From Sphingobium indicum B90A (GTDB lineage Bacteria; Pseudomonadota; Alphaproteobacteria; Sphingomonadales; Sphingomonadaceae), in assembly GCF_000264945.2 (NCBI RefSeq), contig NZ_CP013070.1, positions 3,366,501 through 3,430,500 of the forward strand: 64,000 bases of DNA, read 5' to 3'. How positions within the stretch are numbered: the stretch's first letter is position 1; every line of letters begins with the position of its first letter. Below are positions 37,563 through 46,409 of the stretch, in pieces. The position numbers and the translations under genes were made by a program. The notes under the pieces are model-generated. The model was not told the origin of the DNA. It ran no database searches and was given only the letters and a program-made list of their open reading frames with translations.

Positions 37563-37577
37563 GAGCTTATCCCGTTC

Positions 37578-39212
37578 CTACCGCTTCACCGCCTTGTGCG
37601 CATCCGGCGCGAAGGCATCCCCGAAGAAATCGCCCTTGTACCAGAGCGGCGCCTGCGGCTCGTCCGCGATCTCGCGGGCGATGGCATAGTTCACCTTGGC
37701 GAACTTGGCCGCCGCCTCCCAGTGAAAGGGCAGGCTCATCTGGTCCGACGGCTGGTGATAGTCGGTTTTCAGGAAATGTTCGAACGCCTCTTTCCCCGGC
37801 CCGGCGAAGCCGGTCATCAGGAACACGGCGGGCACCCCCTCCTGCACGAAGCGGTAATGGTCGGACCGGGTGAACAGCCCCTCGGCGGGCAGAGGATCGG
37901 GCGAAAGCGAAACGCCCTCGGCCTTCGCCGCCTTCTCGACGATAGGCCCCAAAGTCGAATGATCGGCCCCGAAAGCGATCACGTCCTGAAAATCATAGGT
38001 CAGGATCGGCATGTCGAGATTGACCACGCCGACCAGCTTGCCGCCGGCCGGCAGGACCGGGTTCCTCGCCAGATATTGCGACCCCAACAGCCCGTCTTCT
38101 TCCGCCGTCACCGCCGCGAACAGGATGGATCGTTTCGGCCGCTCCCCGCTTTCGATAAAGGCTTTCGCCACCGCCAGCATGGTCGCCACGCCGGACGCAT
38201 TGTCCATCGCGCCATTATAGACCTTGTCCGGTCCCTTGGCGCTTTCCCTGACGCCCAGATGGTCGAGATGCGCCATCAGCAGCACATATTCATCCGAAAG
38301 CGCCGGGTCGGAACCGGGCAGCACCGCCAGCACGTTGCGGCTGGGCGCGGTCGCCACGCTGCTGGCGCGGTCGATGCGGACGGCGGGCTTCAGCGCGAAG
38401 CCCCTGGGCCGGGCGCCCTCCTTCTCGGCCTGGGCGCGGATCGCGGCGACGGTCTTGCCCGATCCGGCGAACAGCGCGTCGGCGGCGGCCCCGTTCACCG
38501 TGCCGGTGCCCCGGATCGCGGGCGTGCGGATATAGGGCTGCCCCTCCTTGTCCAGCCAGCTCACCGCCGGATGCTGCGCCCGGTCGCGCACCTTCTCCCA
38601 CGGAGTGCGATTGAGATAGCTGGTGGTGGGAATGGTGATCAGGCCGATGGCTCCGGCCTGCTGCGCCGCCAGTGACTTTTCGGCGGCCAGATGCGCGCCG
38701 ATCTCGCTCGGCATGCCGACGGGCGAGCCGGACAGCGCGACCGCGAACTTGCCCTTCAGGTCAAGCCCGGCATAGTCGTTTATCTTCTCCCGGTCCGATT
38801 TCAGGCCATAGCCGACGAACACTGCCTGCGCCTCGATGCTCTGCTTCGGCTCGCGGCCGAAGGCGGCGATCGCGACGTCATCGCCATTGGCGAAGCGCCT
38901 GCCGCCGATGGTCATTGCGGGGGAGGAGTCCTTGTCGAGTTGGGCGACGGCCAGCGTCACGGGCTGATACCAGCTATCCTGCACGGCCTGCCGCAGGCCC
39001 AACGTCTCGAACCGCGCGGCGACATAGCGGGCGGCGATGTCATAGCCCCGTGTGCCCGCGTCGCGCCCCTCCAGCAGGTCGTCGGCCAGGAAGCCGATGT
39101 CTGCGCGGATCGCTTCCCCGGTGATGGCAGGCGAGGGTTCGGCCAAGGCGAGGCCGGGGGTGGCGAGGACAAGGGCGAAGGTGGAAGCGAAGGCGAAGGA
39201 ACGAAGGCGCAT
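37578..39212 (-). CDS. M28-family zinc aminopeptidase with PA domain
   Basis: A 544-residue exported protein (signal ending TPGLALAEP). Residues about 130-240 form a protease-associated insert ([30 protein letters not shown]). The M28 catalytic core has MAHLDHLG (His), [11 protein letters not shown] (Asp), [10 protein letters not shown] (Glu pair), NLDMP (Asp) and TDYHQPSD (His), so all five zinc ligands are present. It probably trims peptides in the periplasm. No partner gene in the same direction is close. Confidence 0.92.
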   Translation of the reverse strand: MRLRSFAFASTFALVLATPGLALAEPSPAITGEAIRADIGFLADDLLEGRDAGTRGYDIAARYVAARFETLGLRQAVQDSWYQPVTLAVAQLDKDSSPAMTIGGRRFANGDDVAIAAFGREPKQSIEAQAVFVGYGLKSDREKINDYAGLDLKGKFAVALSGSPVGMPSEIGAHLAAEKSLAAQQAGAIGLITIPTTSYLNRTPWEKVRDRAQHPAVSWLDKEGQPYIRTPAIRGTGTVNGAAADALFAGSGKTVAAIRAQAEKEGARPRGFALKPAVRIDRASSVATAPSRNVLAVLPGSDPALSDEYVLLMAHLDHLGVRESAKGPDKVYNGAMDNASGVATMLAVAKAFIESGERPKRSILFAAVTAEEDGLLGSQYLARNPVLPAGGKLVGVVNLDMPILTYDFQDVIAFGADHSTLGPIVEKAAKAEGVSLSPDPLPAEGLFTRSDHYRFVQEGVPAVFLMTGFAGPGKEAFEHFLKTDYHQPSDQMSLPFHWEAAAKFAKVNYAIAREIADEPQAPLWYKGDFFGDAFAPDAHKAVKR

Positions 39213-39343
39213 CGGGTGCGAAACCTCTTATGGTTGAAGGTCAAGCCTATCGCGCCCGCCCGGCCTGTCCAGCGGAAAGCGTATTGCACGGCTAAAACGC
39301 CCCGCTATGCTGCCTGCCGATCCATGACCATCATGAGGCGCTC

Positions 39344-42214
39344 ATGACCTTCTCCCCCCATTCCCGCCGCTTGGCCCTGATGCTCGGCCTGTCCTCGCTC
39401 GCGCTGGTGCCCACGATGCAGGCCGTCGCGGCGCCCAGGGCGGCCAGCGCGGCCGCGCCCGCGCCGCTCTCCAGCCTCGTGTCGGCGGTGGACATCCCCT
39501 ATGAACAATTCTCGCTGAAGAACGGCCTGCGCGTCATCGTCCACACCGACCGCAAGGCCCCCGTGGTCGGCGTGTCGATCTGGTATCATGTCGGCTCCCG
39601 CTTCGAACCGGCGGGCAAGACCGGCTTCGCCCATCTGTTCGAGCATCTGATGTTCTACGGCTCCGAAAATGCCGACGGCCCCTTCTTCGGGCGGCTGGAG
39701 GATATCGGCGCGACCGACTGGAACGGCACGACCTGGTTCGACCGCACCAATTATTTCGAAACGGTGCCGACCGGCGCGCTCGACCGGGCGCTGTTCCTGG
39801 AATCCGACCGCATGGGCCATCTGCTGGGCGCCGTGACGCAGACCAAGCTCGATACGCAGCGCGGCGTCGTTCAGAATGAAAAGCGCATGGGCGAGAATGA
39901 GCCCTATGGTCTCGTCGAATATGCGCAACTGGCCGCGATGCTGCCGGAGGGGCATCCCTATCGCCACTCCACCATCGGCTCGATGGCGGACCTGAACGCC
40001 GCCAGCCTGGCCGACGTGCAGACATGGTTCCGGACGCATTACGGCCCGAACAACGCCGTGCTGGTGCTGGCGGGCGACATAGACGTGCCGACCGCGAAGG
40101 CGAAGGTCGAAAAATGGTTCGGCGCTATCCCCGCCGGTCCCGCGCCCCAGGATGTCGACGCGACCGTGCCCACCCTCGACAAGGATGTCGAGAAGGTGAT
40201 GCACGACAATGTCGCCGCCACCCGGCTCTACCGCAACTGGATCGTGCCGGGGGTGAATTCGGACGATCTGACCCAGCTCGATCTCGCCATGTCGGTGTTC
40301 GGCGGGCTGGGGTCGTCGCGGCTCGACAATATATTGGTGCGGGGGGAGAAGGTCGCCGTGGCCGCCAAGGCCAGCATCCAGCCCTTCGAGAAACTCTCCA
40401 TCGCGGAGATCACCGTGGACGTGAAGCCGGGGCAGGACGCGGCGGCGGTGGGCAGGCGGCTGGACCAGCTTCTGGCCGACTATCTCGCCAAGGGGCCGAC
40501 GGCGGACGAGGTGCAGCGCGCCGCGACGGCGCAGCTTTCCGGCACCATCGGCGGGCTGGAGAAGGTGGGCGGTTTCAGCGGCAAGGCGGTGACGCTGGCC
40601 GAGGGAGCGGTCTATTCCAACGATCCGGCCAAATATAAGAAGGATCTGGCCGCCTATGCCGCCGCCACGCCGCAATCGGTGAGCGAGGCGGCCCGCAAAT
40701 GGCTGTCGCGGCCGGTGTTCCGCCTGACCGTCGCGCCGGGCGAGCGTTCGGCGGAGGATAATGCGCTGGCGGGCAACGCTACCCATCGTCCCGCCTATTT
40801 CCGCGATCCCAAAAAGCCCGCTCCCGTGGCCGCCACCCCGCCGCCGCCGACCAAGGTCGCCGAACCGGGCATAGAGCCGGTGAAGGATCTGGAATTCCCC
40901 ACGGTCGAGCATGCGAAGCTCAAAAACGGCATCCCCATCGTCTTCGCCCGCCGCGCCACGGTGCCGGTGGTGCGGGTGTCCGTGTCCTTCGACGCGGGCA
41001 ACGCCGCCGACGACAAGGCGAAGCTGGGCACGGCCGGGCTGACCGCCGCGCTGCTGGACGAGGGCACGACCACGCGCAGCTCCATCCAGATCGCGGAGGA
41101 ACAGGAAAGGCTGGGCGCCTCGATCAGCGCGGGCAACGGCATGGACGCCACAAATGTCGGCCTCTATGCGCTGAAGCCCAATCTGGACGCCTCGCTGGGC
41201 CTGCTGGCCGACGTGATCCGCAACCCCGCCTTCGCCCCGGCGGAGGTCGAACGCCTGCGCGGCCAGGTGCTGACCCGCATCGCGGCGGAAAAGACCGAAC
41301 CCATGCCCATCGCGCAGCGCCTGCTGCCGCCGCTTCTCTATGGGCAGTCGCATCCCTATGGCATTCCCTTCACCGGCTCCGGCACGGAAAGCGGCGTCAA
41401 GGCAGTGACGCGGGCCGATCTGGTCGCCTTCCACGACACATGGCTGCGGCCCGACAATGCGACCATCTTCGTCACCGGCGACACGACGCTGGCCGACGTG
41501 ATGCCGCTGCTGGAAAAGCGGTTCGGCGACTGGAAGGCGCCCAAGGCAGCGAAGGGCGCAAAGCTCTTCCGCATGGACCGCATGATGCGGCCCTCCCGCA
41601 TCATCCTGGTCGACAAGCCGCAAAGCCCGCAGTCGATGATCCTCGCCGGCCTGCTCACCAACAAGGCGGGCACCGACAATCCGGTGACGCTGCTGACGGC
41701 CAACGAAGTGCTGGGCGGCAGTTCCACTTCCCGCCTGATCATGGACCTGCGGGAGACGAAGGGCTGGGCCTATTATGCGGGCAGCGCGCTGCCGGGCGTC
41801 AAGGAGACGATCCCGCTGCTGGTCTATGCCCCGGTGCAGACGGACAAGACGGGCGAATCCATCGTCGCGGCGCGCAAGGACATCGGCGACTTCCTGACCG
41901 CCAAGGGCACGACCGAGGCGGAACGCAACCAGACGATCAACAGCCAGATATTGTCGCTGCCGGGCAGCTTCGAAACCTCGTCCGACCTGCTGGCCGCGAT
42001 GATGCGCAATCGGATGCTGGGGCGGCCGGACGATTATTATGAGACGCTTCCGGGCGTCTACCGGGCGATGACGGCGGCGGACCTGGACAAGGCGGCGCGG
42101 GAGGCGATCGATCCCGCCCGGCTGATCTGGGTCGTGGTGGGCGACGCGAAACTGGTGAAGCCGCAGCTTGACGCGGTCGGCCTGCCGGTGGAAATGGGCA
42201 CATTGGCCGATTGA
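39344..42214 (+). CDS. M16-family zinc protease, double-length
   Basis: A 956-residue exported protein (signal up to about AVAA, residue 30). The first half has the inverted zinc motif HLFEH (97-101) and the distal Glu in QRGVVQNEKRMGENEPYG. The second half (from about 520) repeats the M16 fold without the zinc motif, as in two-domain pitrilysin-type enzymes. It likely degrades peptides in the periplasm. No RBS stronger than GAGGCGCTC is visible. A compact 100-residue gene follows after 23 bases. Confidence 0.92.
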   Translation: MTFSPHSRRLALMLGLSSLALVPTMQAVAAPRAASAAAPAPLSSLVSAVDIPYEQFSLKNGLRVIVHTDRKAPVVGVSIWYHVGSRFEPAGKTGFAHLFEHLMFYGSENADGPFFGRLEDIGATDWNGTTWFDRTNYFETVPTGALDRALFLESDRMGHLLGAVTQTKLDTQRGVVQNEKRMGENEPYGLVEYAQLAAMLPEGHPYRHSTIGSMADLNAASLADVQTWFRTHYGPNNAVLVLAGDIDVPTAKAKVEKWFGAIPAGPAPQDVDATVPTLDKDVEKVMHDNVAATRLYRNWIVPGVNSDDLTQLDLAMSVFGGLGSSRLDNILVRGEKVAVAAKASIQPFEKLSIAEITVDVKPGQDAAAVGRRLDQLLADYLAKGPTADEVQRAATAQLSGTIGGLEKVGGFSGKAVTLAEGAVYSNDPAKYKKDLAAYAAATPQSVSEAARKWLSRPVFRLTVAPGERSAEDNALAGNATHRPAYFRDPKKPAPVAATPPPPTKVAEPGIEPVKDLEFPTVEHAKLKNGIPIVFARRATVPVVRVSVSFDAGNAADDKAKLGTAGLTAALLDEGTTTRSSIQIAEEQERLGASISAGNGMDATNVGLYALKPNLDASLGLLADVIRNPAFAPAEVERLRGQVLTRIAAEKTEPMPIAQRLLPPLLYGQSHPYGIPFTGSGTESGVKAVTRADLVAFHDTWLRPDNATIFVTGDTTLADVMPLLEKRFGDWKAPKAAKGAKLFRMDRMMRPSRIILVDKPQSPQSMILAGLLTNKAGTDNPVTLLTANEVLGGSSTSRLIMDLRETKGWAYYAGSALPGVKETIPLLVYAPVQTDKTGESIVAARKDIGDFLTAKGTTEAERNQTINSQILSLPGSFETSSDLLAAMMRNRMLGRPDDYYETLPGVYRAMTAADLDKAAREAIDPARLIWVVVGDAKLVKPQLDAVGLPVEMGTLAD

Positions 42215-42237
42215 CGGTTACGTAAAGGAGAAGTGCT

Positions 42238-42540
42238 ATGGCAGCAGTGGACGGCGCCTATGATTGCGTGGCGAAGACCCCGATGGGCGACCAGAACGGC
42301 GTGCTGACCGTCATCAGTTCCGGGGACAGTTTCCACGGCACCTTCGCGGGCATGATGGGTTCGCTCGACGTGGCGGACGGCAAGGTCGACGGCAACAGGC
42401 TGGTTTGGAAGATGAACATGACCATCCCCATGCCGATGACGCTGGAATGCGAGGCGGAGGTGAGCGGCGACAGCATCACCGGCACGATGCAGCTCGGCGC
42501 CTTCGGCGCAGCGGGCTTTTCCGGCACGCGCCGGGCCTGA
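42238..42540 (+). CDS. Hypothetical small beta-rich protein
   Basis: A 100-residue protein without a signal peptide, preceded by AAAGGAG. It has regular alternation DGAYDCVAKTPMGDQNGVLTVISSGDSFHGTFAG then LDVADGKVDGNRLVWKMNMTIPMPMTLECEAEV, suggesting a single beta barrel/sandwich (lipocalin-like), and ends GAAGFSGTRRA. The family is familiar as a conserved hypothetical in sphingomonads and other bacteria, function unknown. It could be co-transcribed with the M16 gene. Confidence 0.75.
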   Translation: MAAVDGAYDCVAKTPMGDQNGVLTVISSGDSFHGTFAGMMGSLDVADGKVDGNRLVWKMNMTIPMPMTLECEAEVSGDSITGTMQLGAFGAAGFSGTRRA

Positions 42541-42556
42541 CGATTCGATAGCGACA

Positions 42557-42594
42557 GGAAGGGGGCGGGGAACAGAATTTCCCCGCCCCCTTCC
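42557..42594. terminator. Strong hairpin after the small beta-rich gene
   Basis: GGAAGGGGGCGGGG and CCCCGCCCCCTTCC form a perfect 14-bp stem with a 10-base loop. There is no U tract, so it may be a terminator of the weaker type or an mRNA-stabilising hairpin. Confidence 0.55.
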
Positions 42595-42596
42595 TA

Positions 42597-42731
42597 TTCC
42601 TCCCCATGCATGCATGGGGAGGGGGACCGCCGCCGAAGGCGGTGGTGGAGGGGAAATTCGGAGGTCGCGCCCCATTCCCCTCCACCAGCCTTCGGCTGGT
42701 CCCCCTCCCCATCTCCCGATGGGGAGGAATA
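42597..42731. repeat. Multi-hairpin repeat, family B, copy 3
   Basis: Same orientation as the copy at 10628. Hairpin 1 is ACCGCCGCCGAAGGCGGT, hairpin 2 CCAGCCTTCGGCTGG, outer arms TCCTCCCCATG / TCCCGATGGGGAGGA. It lies just upstream of the marR promoter. Confidence 0.85.
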
Positions 42732-42741
42732 ACAATATCCC

Positions 42742-42770
42742 TTGACGCATAATATTAGTTAGCTATCTAA
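42742..42770 (+). promoter_or_regulatory. marR promoter with overlapping operator palindrome
   Basis: TTGACG (42742-42747) and TATCTA (42764-42769) are 16 bases apart, a good -35/-10 pair. The palindrome TTAGTTAGCTATCTAA (42755-42770; 7 of 8 pairs) covers the -10. Predicted transcription start is near 42776, the A of the ATG, and no Shine-Dalgarno precedes it, so the marR message may be leaderless. A bound MarR dimer would block the polymerase. Confidence 0.7.
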
Positions 42771-42775
42771 GAAAA

Positions 42776-43225
42776 ATGTCCCGATCTGAACTCAAGCGCA
42801 TCCTCGCGCACAAGCTGCCCCAGGTATCGCGCCAATGGCGGCAACTGGCCGATCTGGCGCTGGCGGAATTCGGCGTGTCCAACAGCGCGGGCTGGTGCCT
42901 CATCTATCTCGACCGGCTCGGCCCGGATGCGCGGCAGGCCGACCTGGCGGAGGAATTGGGCATCGCCCAGCCCTCGCTGGTGCGCACGCTGGACCAGTTG
43001 CAGGCGGCGGGCCTTGTCGAGCGCGTGCCCAACCCCGACGATCGCCGCTCTAACCGCGTCGCCTTCACGGCGGAGGGGAAGGAACTGGTGGGCCAGATCG
43101 AGGCCCGGCTGGCCAATTTGCGGCGCGAACTGCTGGAGGGCGTGCCCGACACCGCCATCGAAATCCTCGTCAACCTGCTGGGCCTGCTGGAACGGCGCAT
43201 GGCCGAACGGCGGGGGCAGTGCTGA
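42776..43225 (+). CDS. MarR-family transcriptional regulator of the efflux operon
   Basis: A 149-residue winged-helix repressor: AEELGIAQPSLVRTLDQLQAAGLVERVPNPDDRRSNRVAFTAEGKELV holds the recognition helix and wing. Local MarR/SlyA proteins sense phenolic or aromatic compounds. It begins at the first ATG without Shine-Dalgarno; its operator is proposed at 42755-42770. One base separates its stop from the FUSC start, so it heads the operon it probably regulates. Confidence 0.9.
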   Translation: MSRSELKRILAHKLPQVSRQWRQLADLALAEFGVSNSAGWCLIYLDRLGPDARQADLAEELGIAQPSLVRTLDQLQAAGLVERVPNPDDRRSNRVAFTAEGKELVGQIEARLANLRRELLEGVPDTAIEILVNLLGLLERRMAERRGQC

Positions 43226-43226
43226 C

Positions 43227-45286
43227 ATGAAGGCCTTTGGCGAGCGCATCGGCTGGCCGGCCGCGCTCTTCTCCCTCAAATGTTTCGCGGCGGCGATGCT
43301 GGCGCTCTATGCGGCGCTCAGCATCGGGCTGGAACGGCCCTATTGGGCCTTCCTCACCAGCTATATCGTCGCCCAGCCGCTGGCGGGCGCGGTGATTTCC
43401 AAGGCGGTGTTCCGCACCATCGGCACGCTGACCGGCGCGGTCTTTTCGGTCGCCGTCGTGCCGCCGCTGGTCAATTCCCCCGAATTGCTGTCGCTGGCCA
43501 TGGCCTCATGGGTGGCGGCCTGCGTCTATATCTCCCTGCTCGACCGGACGCCGCGATCCTATATGTTCGTGCTGGCGGGCTACAGCGCCTGCCTGATCGT
43601 CTTTCCCGACGTCGACACGCCCCAGGCCATCTTCACCGTGGCCACGCTGCGCGTACAGGAAATCACCCTGGGCATCCTGTGCGGCAGCCTGGTCCACGGC
43701 GTCGTCTTCCCCGGCTCCATCACCGACCTGCTGCTCGCGCGGGTGCAGGCGATTCTGCGCGACGCCGAACGCTGGTCCCATGACGCCATCGCGCTGGAGC
43801 CGGTGGAGGGGCTGGCGCAGGAACGCCGCCGCCTGGCGCAGGACATCACCGAACTGCACCAGATGTCGGTGCACCTGCCCTTCGACATCAGCCGCCTGGC
43901 CCCCGCGTGCGCACGGTGCGGGCGATGCAGGACCAGCTTTCCCTGCTGCTGCCGCTGGGCGCGGCGGTGGAGGACCGGCTGGCGATGCTGAAGGCGGCCA
44001 GCGGCGGAAAGGTGCCGCCGCCGGTCCGGAAGCTGATCGCCGACATCCGCGCCTGGATCGTCGACCCTGGCGAGGATATCGCCGCCCGCACGGCGGCGGC
44101 GGACGCGCTGATCGCCCGCTGCGCCGCGCTGGAGCCCGCGGCGCGGGAGGAGATGGGCTGGGCGGAGATGATGCGCCTCAGCCTGTTCGCCCGGCTGGCC
44201 ACGCTGATCGCGGCGCATCGCGACTGCCGCGACCTTTACGACCAGATGGTGACGCACAGGCGCGAGGCGGTGAGTCCCCGCGTCGGCGAATTGCTGGAGG
44301 GACGGCGCAACCGCGAACTGCACAGGGATCATGCCGGGGCGGCGCGCGGCGCCTTCGGCGCCTTCGTCACCATCGCATTGGGTTGCGCCCTGTGGATCGG
44401 CAGCGGGTGGAGGGACGGCGGCACGGCTGTGATGCTGGCGGGCGTGTTCCTCTCCCTGTTCGCCGGGTCGGACAATCCGCTGGCCCCGCTCAAGGGCTTC
44501 ATGATCGGCACCATCGCCGCTTCGCTGATCGGCGCGGTCTATGGCTATGTCATCATGCCGCGCCTGGACGGGTTCGCCATGCTGGCCGCTGCCTATGCGC
44601 CGGTGCTGCTGCTGCTGGGCACGATGATGGCGTCGCCGCGCTGGATGGGCATCGCCCTGCCGACATTGCTGGGGCTGGGCAGCCCGGTGCTGCTGTCGGA
44701 CCGTTATCGGGACGCCTTTGCCGCCTATGCCAACGGCACGGTGGCGCAGTTGGTCGGCCTCTGGTTCGCCATCGTCATGGCCGGGCTGTTGCAGTCGGCG
44801 GGCGTCGAGCGGGCGATCCGGCGCACGGTGCGGGCGGGCTGGAACGACATCGCCAATCGCGCCACGCTGATGACGCCGCCCGACGTGCGCGGCTGGATCA
44901 ACCGGATGCTGGACCGCATCGCCTTGCTCGCCCCCCGTCTGGCGGCGACCCGGTCGGACAGCGGGCGACCGCTCTACGATGCGTTGCGCGACCTGCGGAC
45001 CGGGGTCGCCATCGGCGAGTTGCGGCAATTGCGGCTGGACCTGCCCGCCGATGAAGCCGCGCCGCTGGCCGATGTGCTGACCGGGGTGGGCGCGCATTAT
45101 CGCGGGCTGGACCCGGACGCGCCGGCACCCGCTCGCCCGGCCCTGCTCGCCGACATCGACCATGCGATCGGCGACCTGTCCCGCAATCGCAGCGCCGCGA
45201 TCCGGCGGCAGGCGATCCTCGCGCTGGTCAGCCTGCGCCGCAACCTGTTCCCGGAGAGCGAAGGCTATCGGAGGGCCACTGCATGA
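43227..45286 (+). pseudogene. FUSC/AaeB-like efflux membrane protein, broken by a one-base deletion
   Basis: Two frames together encode one FUSC-family protein of about 687 residues (typical for AaeB/MdtO). Frame one (43227-43991) gives the N-terminal membrane block MKAFGERIGWPAALFSLK to SRLAPA. Frame two (43907-45286, first codon GTG) continues VRTVRAMQDQLSLLLPLGAAVEDRL through the second membrane block GGTAVMLAGVFLSLFAG. The codons meet at 43905-43909 where GCG-GTG has lost one G (GCGTGC). The frame-one text after this point (CARCGRCRTSF) is nonsense. Real pseudogene, sequencing error or programmed shift remain open. Neighbouring genes are intact. Confidence 0.85.
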
Positions 45287-45498
45287 CCGGAGAAATCGCC
45301 CTGGGCGGCGTCTATGTCCCGACGCTTTTATTGTTGGCGCTGGTCGCGCTGGTCCTGAGCTGGGGGGTGACCCGGCTGATCGGCGCCTTCGGCCTCTACC
45401 GTTTCCTCGCCTATCGGGCGGCGGTCGACCTCAGCATCTTCGTGCTGATGCTGGGCGCGCTCGCCATCCTCGTCCCCACCCTTGGAATCCGCCTATGA
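45283..45498 (+). CDS. DUF1656 small membrane protein (AaeX-like)
   Basis: A 71-residue protein with two hydrophobic helices (PTLLLLALVALVLSWGV and AVDLSIFVLMLGALAILV). The N-terminal EIALGGVYVP matches the DUF1656/AaeX group, which accompanies FUSC pumps. It overlaps both neighbours by ATGA and so is translated with them. Role in the pump unproven. Confidence 0.88.
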   Translation: MTGEIALGGVYVPTLLLLALVALVLSWGVTRLIGAFGLYRFLAYRAAVDLSIFVLMLGALAILVPTLGIRL

Positions 45499-46409
45499 AC
45501 CGCCGCTTTTCAACATTGGCCGCCACGCTGGGCCGCAGCGCCGCCACCATCGTCATCGTCATCGCCGCGCTGCTGGCGGCCATATGGATGTGGAATCACT
45601 ATGAGCGCAGCCCCTGGACCCGCGACGGGCGGGTGCGCGCCGATGTGGTGCGGGTGACGCCCGACATTGGCGGGCTGGTGACGTCCGTCGCCGTGCACGA
45701 CAATCAGGCGGTGAAGGCGGGCGACCTGCTGTTCGTGATCGACCGGCCGCGCTATGCGCTGGCGGTGGAGCAGGCGGAGGCGCGGATCGCCAGCGCCAAG
45801 GCGACCTTGGGCCAGGCCCGGCGGGAGGCGACCCGCGACGTCGCGCTGGGCGATCTGGTGGCGAAGGAAGCGCATGAACAGAATGTCGCCCGCGTCGCCA
45901 CGGCGCAGGCCGCGCTGGCCGAGGCGATGAGCGCGCGGGACGCCGCCGCCCTCAACCTGAAACGGACGCAGGTGGTGGCTTCGGTCAACGGCGTGGTCAC
46001 GAACCTGGACCTGCATCCGGGCGATTTCGTCGCCGCGGGGCAGCAGGCCATGGCGCTGGTCGACCGCGACAGCCTGCGCGTCGAGGGCTATTTCGAGGAA
46101 ACCAAGCTGCCGCTGGTCTGCATCGGCGCGCCGGTGACGGTCCGGCTGATGGGCGAGGCGCAGGATCTGCACGGGCGGGTCGACAGCATCGCCTATGGCA
46201 TCAACGACAGCAGCCGTTCGGATTCGGGCAATCTGCTGCCGACCGTCGAGCCGACCTTCTCCTGGGTGCGCCTGGCCCAGCGCATCCCGGTGCGGGTGAA
46301 GCTGACCCACATACCGGCGGAGGTGAAGCTGATCGCCGGTCGCACCGCCACCGTGACCATCGAACCGGCGCGGAAGAACGCAAAGCCGGGACAGTGCCGC
46401 CATGCGTAA
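45495..46409 (+). CDS. HlyD/EmrA-family periplasmic adaptor (AaeA-like)
   Basis: A 304-residue adaptor with one N-terminal helix (TIVIVIAALLAAIWMW). The two halves of a lipoyl domain are VTPDIGGLVTSVAVHDNQAVKAGDLLFVID and VVASVNGVVTNLDLHPGDFVAAGQQ, separated by a helical hairpin (residues 90-160). It links the inner-membrane FUSC protein to the outer-membrane factor. It ends in RHA; the NodT start lies inside its last codons (46402). Confidence 0.93.
   Translation: MNRRFSTLAATLGRSAATIVIVIAALLAAIWMWNHYERSPWTRDGRVRADVVRVTPDIGGLVTSVAVHDNQAVKAGDLLFVIDRPRYALAVEQAEARIASAKATLGQARREATRDVALGDLVAKEAHEQNVARVATAQAALAEAMSARDAAALNLKRTQVVASVNGVVTNLDLHPGDFVAAGQQAMALVDRDSLRVEGYFEETKLPLVCIGAPVTVRLMGEAQDLHGRVDSIAYGINDSSRSDSGNLLPTVEPTFSWVRLAQRIPVRVKLTHIPAEVKLIAGRTATVTIEPARKNAKPGQCRHA

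Noticed and set aside
39305-41623. 772-residue reading frame antisense to the M16 protease gene
   Set aside because: Low-complexity Arg/Gly/His-rich translation, no motif, lies fully opposite a gene with clear catalytic motifs; typical high-GC shadow frame.
42597-42731. Family B repeats read as CRISPR
   Set aside because: Single scattered copies in both orientations, internal hairpins, no spacer array and no cas genes.
43905-43991. Programmed ribosomal frameshift in FUSC
   Set aside because: No slippery heptamer or stimulatory structure was obvious; a plain single-base deletion is simpler.
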